Source of the DNA: Gigaspora margarita | Taxonomy: Eukaryota > Glomeromycota > Glomeromycetes > Diversisporales > Gigasporaceae | DNA: 64,000 nucleotides | Direction: 5' to 3' | NCBI GenBank assembly: GCA_009809945.1 | Contig: WTPW01002648.1 | Span: forward strand, 2,426-66,425 | Part shown: piece by piece, positions 34,160 to 44,600 of the stretch | Position numbering within the stretch: position 1 is the first letter of the stretch | How the letters are laid out: each line of letters starts with the position of its first letter | Translations under genes and position numbers: made by a program | The notes under the pieces: generated by a model | Seen by the model: the letters and a program-made list of their open reading frames with translations, nothing else | What the model was told of the DNA's origin: nothing | Databases searched by the model: none

Positions 34160-34690
34160 ATGATTTCTATCTCTGATGATGATGCCAACCCCTGGATTAT
34201 CTATCAGCCTAGACATAGAAGACAAAACCCTCCTACTCCTCGTGTATGTGGAAACTGTGGATCATCTGATCACTTCTTTGCCAATTGCCCTACTACTCGT
34301 TGTAACCGTTGTCAACAGGAAGGACATATTGCTGTCCATTGCCCTCAACAATTACCGAGAAGAACCTCTTGTTGTATTTGCTATAGAAATGACCATTTGT
34401 ATCGAAACTGTCCTGAAAACGTTTGTTATACTTGTAGAATGACAGGCCATATTGCTATTGATTGCCCTCTTGCAACTCTCAAGGAACAGAACTGAGTTTG
34501 TCAATGTGGATGTGATCCTGATGCTGTTGAAGCCAAAAGATTATATAATTATAGTTCAAAACGTACTCACCATTGCTATCACTGCCAAAAGCCCAATAAA
34601 CCCGAAGACTTACGAGCCCTTAACAATAGGTTTGTTTGTCGTGGATGCTATTCTGACTACCATTATGAACTCCCCCAAGATAACACTCAA
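34160..34690 (+). pseudogene. Extra zinc-knuckle region between protease and RT (fossil)
   Basis: Four CCHC knuckles lie in a row: CGNCGSSDHFFANC, CNRCQQEGHIAVHC, CCICYRNDHLYRNC and CYTCRMTGHIAIDC (about 34247-34470). A further Cys-rich stretch with CYHCQKP and CRGC follows. This is in addition to the normal gag knuckle and sits in an unusual position for a Ty3 element. Its role is unknown; nucleic-acid binding is likely from the family. Confidence 0.7.
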
Positions 34691-34692
34691 CG

Positions 34693-34964
34693 CAGTGTTG
34701 TACATTTTGGCTGTCCACAGCCTTTTTTGGCTTGTCCACGTCCAAAATTGTCCAAACGTCCAAGATTGTCCAAAGCTTGTCCAGGCTTTAATAATTAATA
34801 AATCTATCTAAAAAATATATAACTATATATTTTTTTAGATGTTGAACACATTCCAGTTAAAATTAAAATAGGTTGTCTTAATAAAATTTTAAGTAATTTT
34901 ACTTTATTTAATTGTTCAAAATTGTCCAAAATTGTCCAAGTCATTGTCCAAGGCTGTAACACTG
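34693..34964. mobile_element. hAT-type MITE inserted in the Ty3 element
   Basis: The 272-bp unit has ends CAGTGTTGTAC.. and ..GTAACACTG and repeated TTGTCCA blocks in both arms. It matches the MITE at 50736-51015, which has a perfect 8-bp duplication. Here the flanking octamers match only partly (ACTCAACG and CTTCAATG). Confidence 0.75.
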
Positions 34965-35798
34965 CTTCAATGTATCTATTATTATCAAAGAGATGGACGT
35001 GGAACTCTTGTCCCATGCAAGATTTGTGAAGAAACCAGACCCACCTCTAGAATGTATAGTTTGGAAAGCCTAGAACAAGTCCTTTGGTTTTGTGACCTCG
35101 AACACCTCTATGCTTACAAAGCAGAACAAGACATCCTCTATAATTCTAACTATAACCTGTGGACCAGAATTAGACATTATACTGAATCCAACTGTAGTGC
35201 TGGATCTCAATATGAAATGAATCAGACTCGCATTTACAGACTAGCCAAGATTTTCTTAGAAGAAAGTAACCAATATCTAGCTGAAGCTTTAGAACCTCAA
35301 GTGACCGATCGAATTCACCAACCATGGAGCCCAGAAGAAATATCTTTAATACTTCATGCTGAATATAGCCTTTTAGAAAACAATGAAGAAACTCAATTAC
35401 AACAAGCTCTTGAAATTTCTTTCGACACTAGCCATCCTGAATTTTGTAAGGAAACAGCTCTTGCTAATCTTAGAAGAAACTTCGCTGACCCTGTTGATCT
35501 TTGCAAGGAATGCCTTCATGTTAAATACCAAGAAGAACTAGATGAACTTGATGGATATTGTGCTGACTATGAACCTCCTCCACCATCCATATTTGAACTA
35601 GAACCAGAAACTGTACCAGAAGAACCTAGTAAAGAATCTACAGAAAATAGATCAAATATTGTTACCATAGATGCTTTAGAAGAATTACAACAAGTTATCT
35701 TACAGAATCAGACCATTGAACAACTACAACAAGTCCAGAAACTTGAAACCTTTAACCAACGATTGCTTCAATTTATTCAACAAGATACCCAATACTAA
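34965..35798 (+). pseudogene. Cysteine-rich acidic region of the Ty3 element (fossil)
   Basis: A long readable stretch carries CKIC and CDLEHLY early, then CKECLHV, an acidic Pro/Glu-rich segment (EPETVPEEPSKE) and a Gln-rich coiled-coil-like end. I recognise no family. It lies between the zinc-knuckle region and RT, with a DNA element on each side. Probably an accessory region particular to this lineage of Ty3 elements. Confidence 0.5.
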
Positions 35799-35946
35799 CA
35801 ACAAAGAACTAAGGGAGCTTCCAGAAATCAGCTGATTTCTGGGTGGGTGGGTGGGTCAGCTGAAGTATCAGATGTAATTCCGGCCAAAATTTCATAATTC
35901 CGGCCAAAGTTGCAAAATTATTTTTGACCAAAATTATATATTTATT

Positions 35947-36156
35947 GTGGCAGATTAAAATGAAATCCAGATTAAAATGAAATTATAGTATAAACCCTCG
36001 AAAACTAAATTTTTTTGGGGTGCATTTTTTAGGGTTAGGGGTTAGGGTTAGGGTTTAGTTTTAAAAAAAGTTATAATAAACAAGTATTAGTGGGTTTTAG
36101 AAGGTTAGCAGATTAAGTAGAAAATATAGATTTCATTTTAAATTATGATCTGCGAC
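35947..36156. mobile_element. Small element with telomere-like repeats
   Basis: The ends GTGGCAGATTAAAATGAAAT and the inverse of GTCGCAGATCATAATTTAAA are flanked by ATTTATT (35940-35946 and 36157-36163). The related element at about 2190 shows the empty site. The centre has TTAGGGTTAGGGGTTAGGGT (about 36029-36048 and onward), an internal telomere-like stretch. Confidence 0.65.
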
Positions 36157-36297
36157 ATTTATTAATAATATTTAATAATTAATAACTTTTGATCTACTGA
36201 ACCAAATTTGATGATTCAACTACCAAAATGATCCTCTCAACGAGAGGATTCTAGTGAGCCCAAAATTGTTAAAATCCAATCACAGGATCCTGTGATC

Positions 36298-37252
36298 NNN
36301 NNNNNNNNNNNNNNNNNNNNNNNNNNNNNNNNNNNNNNNNNNNNNNNNNNNNNNNNNNNNNNNNNNNNNNNNNNNNNNNNNNNNNNNNNNNNNNNNNNNN
36401 NNNNNNNNNNNNNNNNNNNNNNNNNNNNNNNNNNNNNNNNNNNNNNNNNNNNNNNNNNNNNNNNNNNNNNNNNNNNNNNNNNNNNNNNNNNNNNNNNNNN
36501 NNNNNNNNNNNNNNNNNNNNNNNNNNNNNNNNNNNNNNNNNNNNNNNNNNNNNNNNNNNNNNNNNNNNNNNNNNNNNNNNNNNNNNNNNNNNNNNNNNNN
36601 NNNNNNNNNNNNNNNNNNNNNNNNNNNNNNNNNNNNNNNNNNNNNNNNNNNNNNNNNNNNNNNNNNNNNNNNNNNNNNNNNNNNNNNNNNNNNNNNNNNN
36701 NNNNNNNNNNNNNNNNNNNNNNNNNNNNNNNNNNNNNNNNNNNNNNNNNNNNNNNNNNNNNNNNNNNNNNNNNNNNNNNNNNNNNNNNNNNNNNNNNNNN
36801 NNNNNNNNNNNNNNNNNNNNNNNNNNNNNNNNNNNNNNNNNNNNNNNNNNNNNNNNNNNNNNNNNNNNNNNNNNNNNNNNNNNNNNNNNNNNNNNNNNNN
36901 NNNNNNNNNNNNNNNNNNNNNNNNNNNNNNNNNNNNNNNNNNNNNNNNNNNNNNNNNNNNNNNNNNNNNNNNNNNNNNNNNNNNNNNNNNNNNNNNNNNN
37001 NNNNNNNNNNNNNNNNNNNNNNNNNNNNNNNNNNNNNNNNNNNNNNNNNNNNNNNNNNNNNNNNNNNNNNNNNNNNNNNNNNNNNNNNNNNNNNNNNNNN
37101 NNNNNNNNNNNNNNNNNNNNNNNNNNNNNNNNNNNNNNNNNNNNNNNNNNNNNNNNNNNNNNNNNNNNNNNNNNNNNNNNNNNNNNNNNNNNNNNNNNNN
37201 NNNNNNNNNNNNNNNNNNNNNNNNNNNNNNNNNNNNNNNNNNNNNNNNNNNN
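36298..37252. other. Assembly gap (N run)
   Basis: There are 955 ambiguous bases. Both edges are the same palindromic sequence (GATCACAGGATCCTGTGATC), which suggests the gap reflects a collapsed or unclonable inverted repeat. Its true length is unknown. Confidence 0.95.
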
Positions 37253-37539
37253 GATCACAGGATCCTGTGATTGGATTTTAACAATTTTGGGCTCACTAGA
37301 ATCCTCTTGATGAGAGGATTATTTTGGTAGTTGAATCATCAAATTTGGTCTAGTAGATCAAAAGTTATTTACTATTAAATTTTATATTTAACTTTTTATT
37401 AATCATAAAATCTGATTGGCTAATTGGGGTATCAGGTGTGGGTGGGTGGGGGTAGGCTCATAGTAAACAAAAATCAGCTGATTTCTGGAAGCTCCCTAAT
37501 ACTCTTGCAACTCTTTTTATCAATTAAAATTTTTAGATA

Positions 37540-40376
37540 ATCCTAGGCAGGATGGCAAACTACTTATTGATTCAGACAATAGTATAGATAGACCTCTTGA
37601 ACATTCCCCGTTAGACTTAGTACCTACCCCTGTATATAGTATAGACACCCTTATCCCCTATGAAAAATATACCATAACCCCAAGTACCTCATTAAATATA
37701 GGCCCTCTTACTATAGACCAAGGATATAGATTTAGACAATTACTTGAGAAATTTTCAGATATTTTTGCAACAGACATGAATGAACTAGATAGAACTGACT
37801 TAGTTTCTCACCGTATCTTTACAGAAGAAGTACCTCCGATTCGCTCTAGATCTTACTCTGTACCTCCAAATGAACAGATATTTATCAAAGAAGAAATCTA
37901 ACAGATGATAAAACACAAACTTATCCGTCCCTCTGATAGTCCCCGGACTTCCCCTGTCGTCCTAGTGAAAAAGAAAAATGAAAAATTACGCTTTTGTGTA
38001 GACTATAGAAAGCTTAATTATGTTACCAAAAAGGATGCCTACCCTCTGCCACGTATAGATGAAATGTTGAATACCCTTGCTGGATCATATTGGTTTTCTA
38101 CTTTGGATCTTGCAAGTGGATACTGGCAAGTTGCAATGCACTCTCGAGACAAAGAAAAGACTGCATTTGTAACCCGCTATGGAACCTACGAGTTTAATAT
38201 CATGCCTTTTGGACTTTGTAACACCCCAGCTACATTCCAAAGACTTATGAACCGAGTATATGATGGAATTGCATGGAAATTTGTAGTAGTTTATCTAGAT
38301 GATACTATAGTATATTCGTGAACATTCGATGATCACCTTAGACATTTAAATGAAGTCTTTCAAAAAATTAAAAAAGCTGAATTACGCCTTAATATCGAGA
38401 AATGTAATTTCTGGATACAACGTTTACCTTTCTTAGGACATATCATTGCACCTAATGGAATAGCCCCAGATCTTGCAAAAATAGAAGCCGTTTAAAAAAT
38501 ACAACCACCACGAAATATAACTGAACTTCGTTCATTCTTAGGACTAGCTGGATATTATAGACAATTTATTCAAAACTTTTCTGCTATTGCTAAACTATTA
38601 AATCGATTGTTACAAAAAGATGAACCCTATCGATGGACCCATGTTCAACAAGAAGCCTTTATAGAATTGAAAAACTGACTCACTACTGCCCCTATATTAG
38701 CCTACCCAGATTTTAGAAAGACATTTATTTTGGCTACCAATGCTTCTTACTATAGATTTGGTACCACTCTTAGCCAACTAGACCACAATCGAAAAGAATA
38801 TCCAATCGTATATGCAAGCAAAAGCCTGAGAAAAGAAGAAGTAAACTATGGCGCAACAGAATTAGAATATGCCGCTGTAGTTTGGGCTATTGAACACTTT
38901 CACAAATATTTAGGCGCTACTCACTTTATATTAGTAACAAATCACTCTGCTTTAAAATAGCTATGCTCTGCTGAACCCAAAGGAAGGATTGGACGATGGA
39001 TTCTTAAACTTCAACCTTATAACTTTGAAATCCTTCACAAACCAGGCAGAATTTATTCTAATGTTGATGCTTTATTATGCCTACTGACACAGACAGATAA
39101 ACCACCTAGATCATGAACTTAGATCACTATATTCAATTTTATAATTATCTAGAATCAGACAAATTACCAAAAGAATTTACAGACCATCAAAGGAAACAAT
39201 TAATTAATCAGGCTAGATACTTTGAAATTAGATATAACCTCTTATATAAAAGAAATAGAAAAGATCCTGAATACCCCTTTAGAGTTATTAAATAGACGGA
39301 AGTAGAACCGATCCTTTATATGATGCACAAACATCCCACTGCTCGACATTTGGAAACTACGCTATGTTCTATAAAATAGCTGAACGATATTATTGGGATC
39401 AAATATACCAAGACATTCAAGAATATGTAAAGACTTGTGAGACATGCCAGAAAAGACAAAAAGGAAGAAGAAAAGAACACCTTCATTCAATTCAAATAGG
39501 ACGTGCTTTTGAAAGAGTTGGAATTGATCTTGTAGGACTTCTCCCATTAACTGCTCAGAACAACCATTATATTATCGTTGCTACTGACTATCTAACAAGA
39601 TGGCCAGAAGCCCGTGCTGTACCTGATGCTGGTGCCAATACTCTCGCTCAATTTATTTTTGAAGAAATTATCTGTAAACATGGAACTTCAAAGATTATAC
39701 TTTCTGACCAAGGAAGAAACTTTATTAGCGAAACTATACAAATACTTTGTGAAAAGTTTCTTATCAAACACAAATTCTCTTCACCATACCACCCACAGAC
39801 AAATGGAATAGTTGAAAGACTTAATTGAACACTGTGTGAATCTCTTGCAAAAGTAAAAGAAGATAAAAACTGGGATTTACACATACCTGCTGTTCTCTTA
39901 GCCTATCGAACAAAAAGACATGCTACTACTGGATATACTCCATTTCAGTTAGTCTATGGAAGACAAGCCACTTTACCCATAGAAGCTCTTATTCCAGTAC
40001 AACCTATAGATACTGTAGATACAGAAATAGATATACAAGACAGTATACTTCAACGTGTTTATGAACTAATAGAAAAATTACCAATGTTACAAAAAGAAGC
40101 TAGAGAAAACACTAGAAAATCTCAAGAAAAACAGAAGAAATATTTCGATAAGAAAATAAAAGAAGAAACTTTCGAGATTGGAGAAAAAGTATGGATACAA
40201 TGAAAAGAATTAGAAATGTCACGATTTGCTAAATTTGAAGATAAAAGAATTGGACCCTTTATAATTCAAGAAAAATTGAACAATGGTGCATATAAACTCC
40301 GAGATTTGAAAGGAAAGACTTTACAAAAGTACTATAATAGTGATAGACTTGCTAAGTACTACGAGAAACAGACATA
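37540..40376 (+). pseudogene. Ty3 pol region: RT, RNase H, integrase (fossil)
   Basis: RT is clear at about 37905-38320 (VVLVKKKNEKLRFCVDYRKL, FSTLDLASGYWQ, PFGLCNTPATFQRLM, VVYLDD). RNase H follows (about 38700-38960, with ASKSLRKEEVNYGATELE). Then comes integrase, with a zinc-binding CETCQKRQKG part, the core segment GIDLVGLLPL, LSDQGRNF and YHPQTNGIVERL (39364-39828), and a C-terminal part to about 40376. The order RT-RNase H-IN defines Ty3/gypsy. It is a fossil broken at several points. Confidence 0.9.
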
Positions 40377-40559
40377 GGAACCAATAATTGTAATTGAAAA
40401 TTAGAAATTTCTAGAAGAAATTTATTGTGGAAGGGAGTAATATTAGTGTAAAACTTTGTACACTGCCCTATAAAAATTATTGTGCTACTCTATTACATAT
40501 ATATATAACTTTATACTCTGATTATTTTTTCAGATATATTACCAAAAAAATCTCTAATA

Positions 40560-41247
40560 TGGAATCTACTACTTTGCAACCCAATACTATACTGGCCCTT
40601 CGAAACTTTTTTTCTATTTGGAGACAAAACCCCGCTGTCCAATACCATTTAGGAATTTCTAGCCAGAATGTAATCTTATGGGATGCTCAAAACCCAGAAC
40701 AAGTAATCGATGTTACTTCAACAGAAGAACCAGACCCTTCTAATGAACTTAATGAATTACTAAGACCTTTTGATGAAGATATAGAAGCTTTATTAGCCCC
40801 AGCCTTAACTGAAAAACCTAAGGCTATCGCTAAATTATTTGAAAACTTGACTCAGACTCTTAATCCGCAAAAGACTGCTAAAACAAATCCTTTTCTTTGA
40901 GAAACTTGAACCGCATAAGTTGATAAAATTTTTCAAGAATTACCCAAATTTAAACAATCCCGTCGAGGACAGATACAAGCTATTGAAGCCCATTATTACT
41001 TAGGAATGATCATTGAGAAACAGACAGAACATCGAACCCAAATCAGAGAACAGATTCGAAAAATTAAAGGTGAAAGAAAACCCCAAGACATTTAGAAAGG
41101 AGCTCAAAGAATCAGAAAAATTTTTATGGTTTGTCCTAAAGACTTAATGCATCAAACCAAACACCTTTCTATGACTCAAATAATCAAGTTAAAGGATGAA
41201 GATTATACCCTCTTAATAGAAGAACTAGAGAAGGAATTTACGGAGTA
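40560..41247 (+). pseudogene. 3' accessory open region of the Ty3 element (fossil)
   Basis: After integrase the element has a further readable region starting MESTTLQPNTILALRNFF, acidic in the middle (DVTSTEEPDPSNELNELL) and basic at the end. I see no membrane segment or signal peptide, so nothing supports an envelope-like product. The family is unknown. Confidence 0.5.
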
Positions 41248-41256
41248 AATTTTCTT

Positions 41257-41269
41257 AAGGGGACAGAAA
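41257..41269 (+). other. Polypurine tract of the Ty3 element
   Basis: AAGGGGACAGAAA lies immediately upstream of the 3' LTR, the expected plus-strand primer site. Confidence 0.75.
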
Positions 41270-41954
41270 TGTTATAGAACAAGTATTATTATTTATTAGA
41301 ATATTTATTATTATCTTTATTTTATTATTATCTTTAGTGTTTCATATATTATTACTTGAGAAGTTAGACATTTAGAATAGTTCATATCACTTATAATGCT
41401 TATACCGCTTATAATGCTTATACCGCTTATACCGTTTATACCGCTTATAACGATTATACCGCTTATAATGATTATACTGCTTATAACGATTATACTGCTT
41501 ATAACGCTTATAACGATTATACCACTTATAACGCTTATACCGCTTATAACGCTTATATCGCTTATAATGCTTATGTCGCTCATGATGATTGTAACGTTTA
41601 TCATTGTAAATCAACGCTTATAATGCTTACTCTAAAATGTATTTAAAGACATAGCATTTCCCTGAGTCAAATTAGACTCAGACACCCACTTCTCTTTATA
41701 TTTATTAAATATCTTGTAAAAGAGATTTCTTAGGAATAGAAGCCTAGGAATAGCCCTCTTGCTTATTATTATTAAATAAAGAAACTATTGTTAACTCTAA
41801 ATACTGTCATGAACCGCCTACAGAGAAGAGTATAATTTCTTACAGACTAAGAAATTATACCTGCCTCTTGGATACCACTATAAACCGCTAAAGGATCCCT
41901 GTAGCCATGTCATTGTTATAGTAAAGAGTATAAGAAGGCCTCCCTACTGTAACA
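41270..41954 (+). repeat. 3' LTR of the Ty3 element
   Basis: The 685-bp LTR runs from TGTTATAGAAC to CTGTAACA, with perfect TGTTA/TAACA ends. It contains a longer CGCTTATAA array (about 41387-41580) than the 5' LTR. ATGT follows, matching the 5' flank. Confidence 0.9.
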
Positions 41955-42375
41955 ATGTATAATGGGTAGTTCATATTAATTGAATAACAAATCAAATATT
42001 TATTAACTTTATATTTAATTCGATTTAATTGGATCGAATTCAAATTAGTTCAATATTTGATTTAAACAAATCAAATCAAATTCAAATTAATTTAATTGAT
42101 TTAATTTAAATTTGCAAAACACTAATTTTAATTTTATTTTAATTACATTCTGCAACTAATAACAATCCAACAGCGTGACCTATCTCTGCAGATATTGTAT
42201 ATATCACCAAAATTTGTACAGGGTTTACTATTAATTTTTATTGGTTATTAAATAGTAATCAATTAAAATCCCCTATAACGAGGACTATTGATTAAGTTCG
42301 TAATCAATAATAATCAGTAATAATTGATAGTAATCAGATTAAAATCATGAATAATAATTCTAATCAATACTATTA
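41955..42375. other. AT-rich flank with AATTC/AATCAATAAT-type short repeats
   Basis: There is simple-sequence-like alternation of CAAATCAAAT and TTTAATT blocks (41985-42110) and of AATCAATAATAATCAGTAAT (42300-42365). No gene is seen. Confidence 0.45.
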
Positions 42376-42540
42376 GGGTGCTAACATTTATTACCTAATA
42401 TCCATTTACTATAGAGGCTTACTCTCTTATCCCCAGGTAATATATTTTGCTAAATTTGATTGGCTATAATTTTTTTATATGAGGTAAGGTTTTGATTAAT
42501 CTCCATCCTCTAAAATATTGCCTAATAAATATTAGCACCC
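42376..42540. mobile_element. PIF/Harbinger-like MITE, TTA duplication
   Basis: The 165-bp element has ends GGGTGCTAACATTTATTACC / ATAAATATTAGCACCC, flanked by TTA (42373-42375 and 42541-42543). It is the same family as 16634-16791. Confidence 0.75.
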
Positions 42541-42879
42541 TTATACTGTATACTTATTTTTAAACATTTTACAGGCTTTTACATGTTTTCACAAGATTTT
42601 GCAATTTAATATAAAATTTTATATTTTTTTTTATTTATTATTATTATTATATGAGGTTTTTGCCTTGAATTTTTTTTTCTAAAAATAGATTTACTATGTT
42701 TTTTTTAATAAAAATCTCATGTAACAATGGCTTATAGGGTCATTTTCAAGGCAAAAACTCCATATATTATATTTTAAATTAAATATATTTTATTTATTAT
42801 ATATTATTATACATTCTTTACAACAAAAAAAAATAAAACCAAAAAAAACTAAAACTGAAAAAAAATAAAAATGAAAAAA

Positions 42880-44260
42880 TAGTAATATTTTAAACTACTT
42901 TTGCACTTCATCGCATAATACTAGCTCTATATACTTATTTTTCTCACTTCGCAATTAGCTAATATTTCTCTTCTTTGTTTTAACTATTATATTCACTTAT
43001 ATTTGCTATTTCCTAAAAATAGTAGAGAAGTAAAAAATAACAAAAAAAATAAAACCAAAAATAGTAATATTGTAAACTACTTTCACTCTTCATCATATAA
43101 TACTAGCTCTACACACTTATATTTGCTTATATTCACTACTTTCTAAAAATAGTAGAGAAGTAAAAAAATAACAAAAAAAATGAAAATGAAAAATAATAAT
43201 ATTTTAAACTACTTTTACACTTCGTCACATAATACCAGCTCTATACATTTATTTTTCTCACTCTTAGTTAGCTATTATTTCTCTTCGCTTATATTTGCTA
43301 CTTTCTAAAAATAGTAAAGAAGTAAAAAAAAAAACTATTTTTCAGAAGTGTAGGAGATTTGCAAATTGTCAAAGAATCTAGTAGGTTTTTGCAAAGTGGT
43401 GGAGAAGTTAGAGTTAGTGTTCTTGTAAAGTGCCAGAAAAGTCAAGTTGTTTTTTGCAAAGTTCTGAAAAAAGTCAGAAATAAATAAAATAAAATAAAAG
43501 TAAAAAAATAAGTAAAAAAACAAAATATGGGGGTGAGTCAGTAAAAAAGAAACAAATTTATTAGATAAATTTGTCACTTTTCTACTGACACACCCCATAT
43601 GTAAGCAAACTTAATAAAAAAAAATAAACGAAGCTCCAAATTTCTATTTTTCTAAAGTAAGAGTTCAAATTCAGAACTTATTAAAACCTAGTTGTGTTTT
43701 GTAAAGTGCTATGTTAGCTTATTTCTTTAAAGAAGTATGTTCTTACAAAATAACAGAATAAAATAAATTAATAAATAAAATTAAAAAAAAAACAAAAACA
43801 AAAAGTATCAAATGAGAAAATAAATATGCGAAAACTTGCGAAAACTTGCGCTAACTAAATTATTTCTTTAAAGAAGCATTCTTGAAAATTTAGAAGGGTT
43901 CTTGCGAAGTGTCGGAAGTTTGAATTGGTTTGTAAAGTCATATTAGTGTACTTGCAAAGTACTGAAAAGTTGTTGGTTTTCTTGCAAAGAGCTGGTGTTC
44001 TTGTAAAAAGTGCCAAATAAAATGAAAAAAAATTAAAAAATAAATAAAAAAAAACAAACAAACAAAAAAAACAAAAAACAAAAATAAAAAAACAAAACAA
44101 AATGAAAAAAAACAATGTAAAAGATCTAATCTGATCATGTAATCCAAAATTTTAGATTAATTTTAATACATCATACAAAATTTCAAAACATTTCGAAAAT
44201 ATAATCTAATGCATACTTGGTATGATCCAGGTTACAGATCTACTGATCCAACTTGGTTTT
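42880..44260. repeat. 1.5-kb dispersed repeat, inverted copy
   Basis: This is the inverse counterpart of 25810-27350. It has three tandem blocks starting AAACTACTTTTGCACTTCAT (about 42892, 43074, 43206), then degenerate TTGCAAAGTGCCAGAAAAGT motifs, ending ATATAATCTAATGCATACTTGG. The apparent Phe-rich frames are homopolymer artefacts. A 77-bp hairpin (43525-43601) is inserted. Confidence 0.6.
43525..43601. repeat. 77-bp hairpin, relative of 1777-2032
   Basis: ATATGGGGGTGAGTCAGTA on the left and TACTGACACACCCCATAT on the right form a stem, with an inner GACAAATTTATC-like stem. The end motif is shared with the palindrome at 1777-2032. Confidence 0.65.
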
Positions 44261-44600
44261 CTAGTTCTAAAATATTTTAAATATTTAAAATAGTTCAAAA
44301 CATTTCGAAACTATGTGCCAAAAACATAGAATTTAAAATGAACCCATATATACTAATGAATATGATAATAATTGATTAGCAGATATATAAACAATTTATA
44401 TTTTAATTATGATATTTATCGATTATAGATATATATCGATTTATAATAAGTTAATCGATATATAACGTTTAATTTTAATCAATATAAAACAATTATGCAT
44501 TATATATCGATATATAGCTACTTAAAATATTTCATAATATAATATCCTAATATCTTATATTTATCTTTTCAACCTTAATTCTATTCTAATATCAATATCT
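44261..44600. other. AT-rich stretch, nothing recognised
   Basis: It has many TATCGATATATA-type self-complementary words (44400-44520). No gene, RNA or element boundary is supported. Confidence 0.4.

Larger units (their letters stand above)
35813..37496. mobile_element. PIF/Harbinger-like element with assembly gap, inside the Ty3 element
   Basis: The ends GGGAGCTTCCAGAAATCAGC and its inverse are flanked by TAA (35810-35812 and 37497-37499). The two arms mirror each other, and each meets the run of N (36298-37252) at the palindrome CACAGGATCCTGTG. It is the same family as 17393-22933 and 2073-6380. A 210-bp element (35947-36156) is inserted in the left arm. A transposase could be hidden in the gap. 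Confidence 0.8.
30613..41954 (+). mobile_element. Ty3 (gypsy) LTR retrotransposon, decayed, with nested insertions
   Basis: The 11.3-kb fossil has 5' LTR 30613-31270 and 3' LTR 41270-41954 and is probably flanked by a 4-bp ATGT duplication. Internal order: primer-binding site, gag with a zinc knuckle, a retropepsin-like part, an extra zinc-knuckle and cysteine-rich region, RT, RNase H, integrase, then a further 3' open region and a polypurine tract. That is Ty3 order. It is broken by roughly a dozen or more small lesions and by two later DNA-transposon insertions (34693-34964 and 35813-37496). LTR divergence by eye is about 5 percent, nearly all transitions, so it is moderately old. Confidence 0.9.

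Noticed and set aside
36029-36058. A true telomere at this position
   Set aside because: Only about four TTAGGG-type units lie inside a small mobile element, with continuous sequence on both sides.
36269-37281. Open frames of about 330 codons on both strands
   Set aside because: They consist of ambiguous bases in the assembly gap.
40560-41247. Envelope gene in the Ty3 element
   Set aside because: No signal peptide or membrane segment is visible; only the position suggested it.
43335-44147. Phe-rich minus-strand frames with apparent membrane segments
   Set aside because: They are translations of A-rich homopolymer runs in a dispersed repeat.
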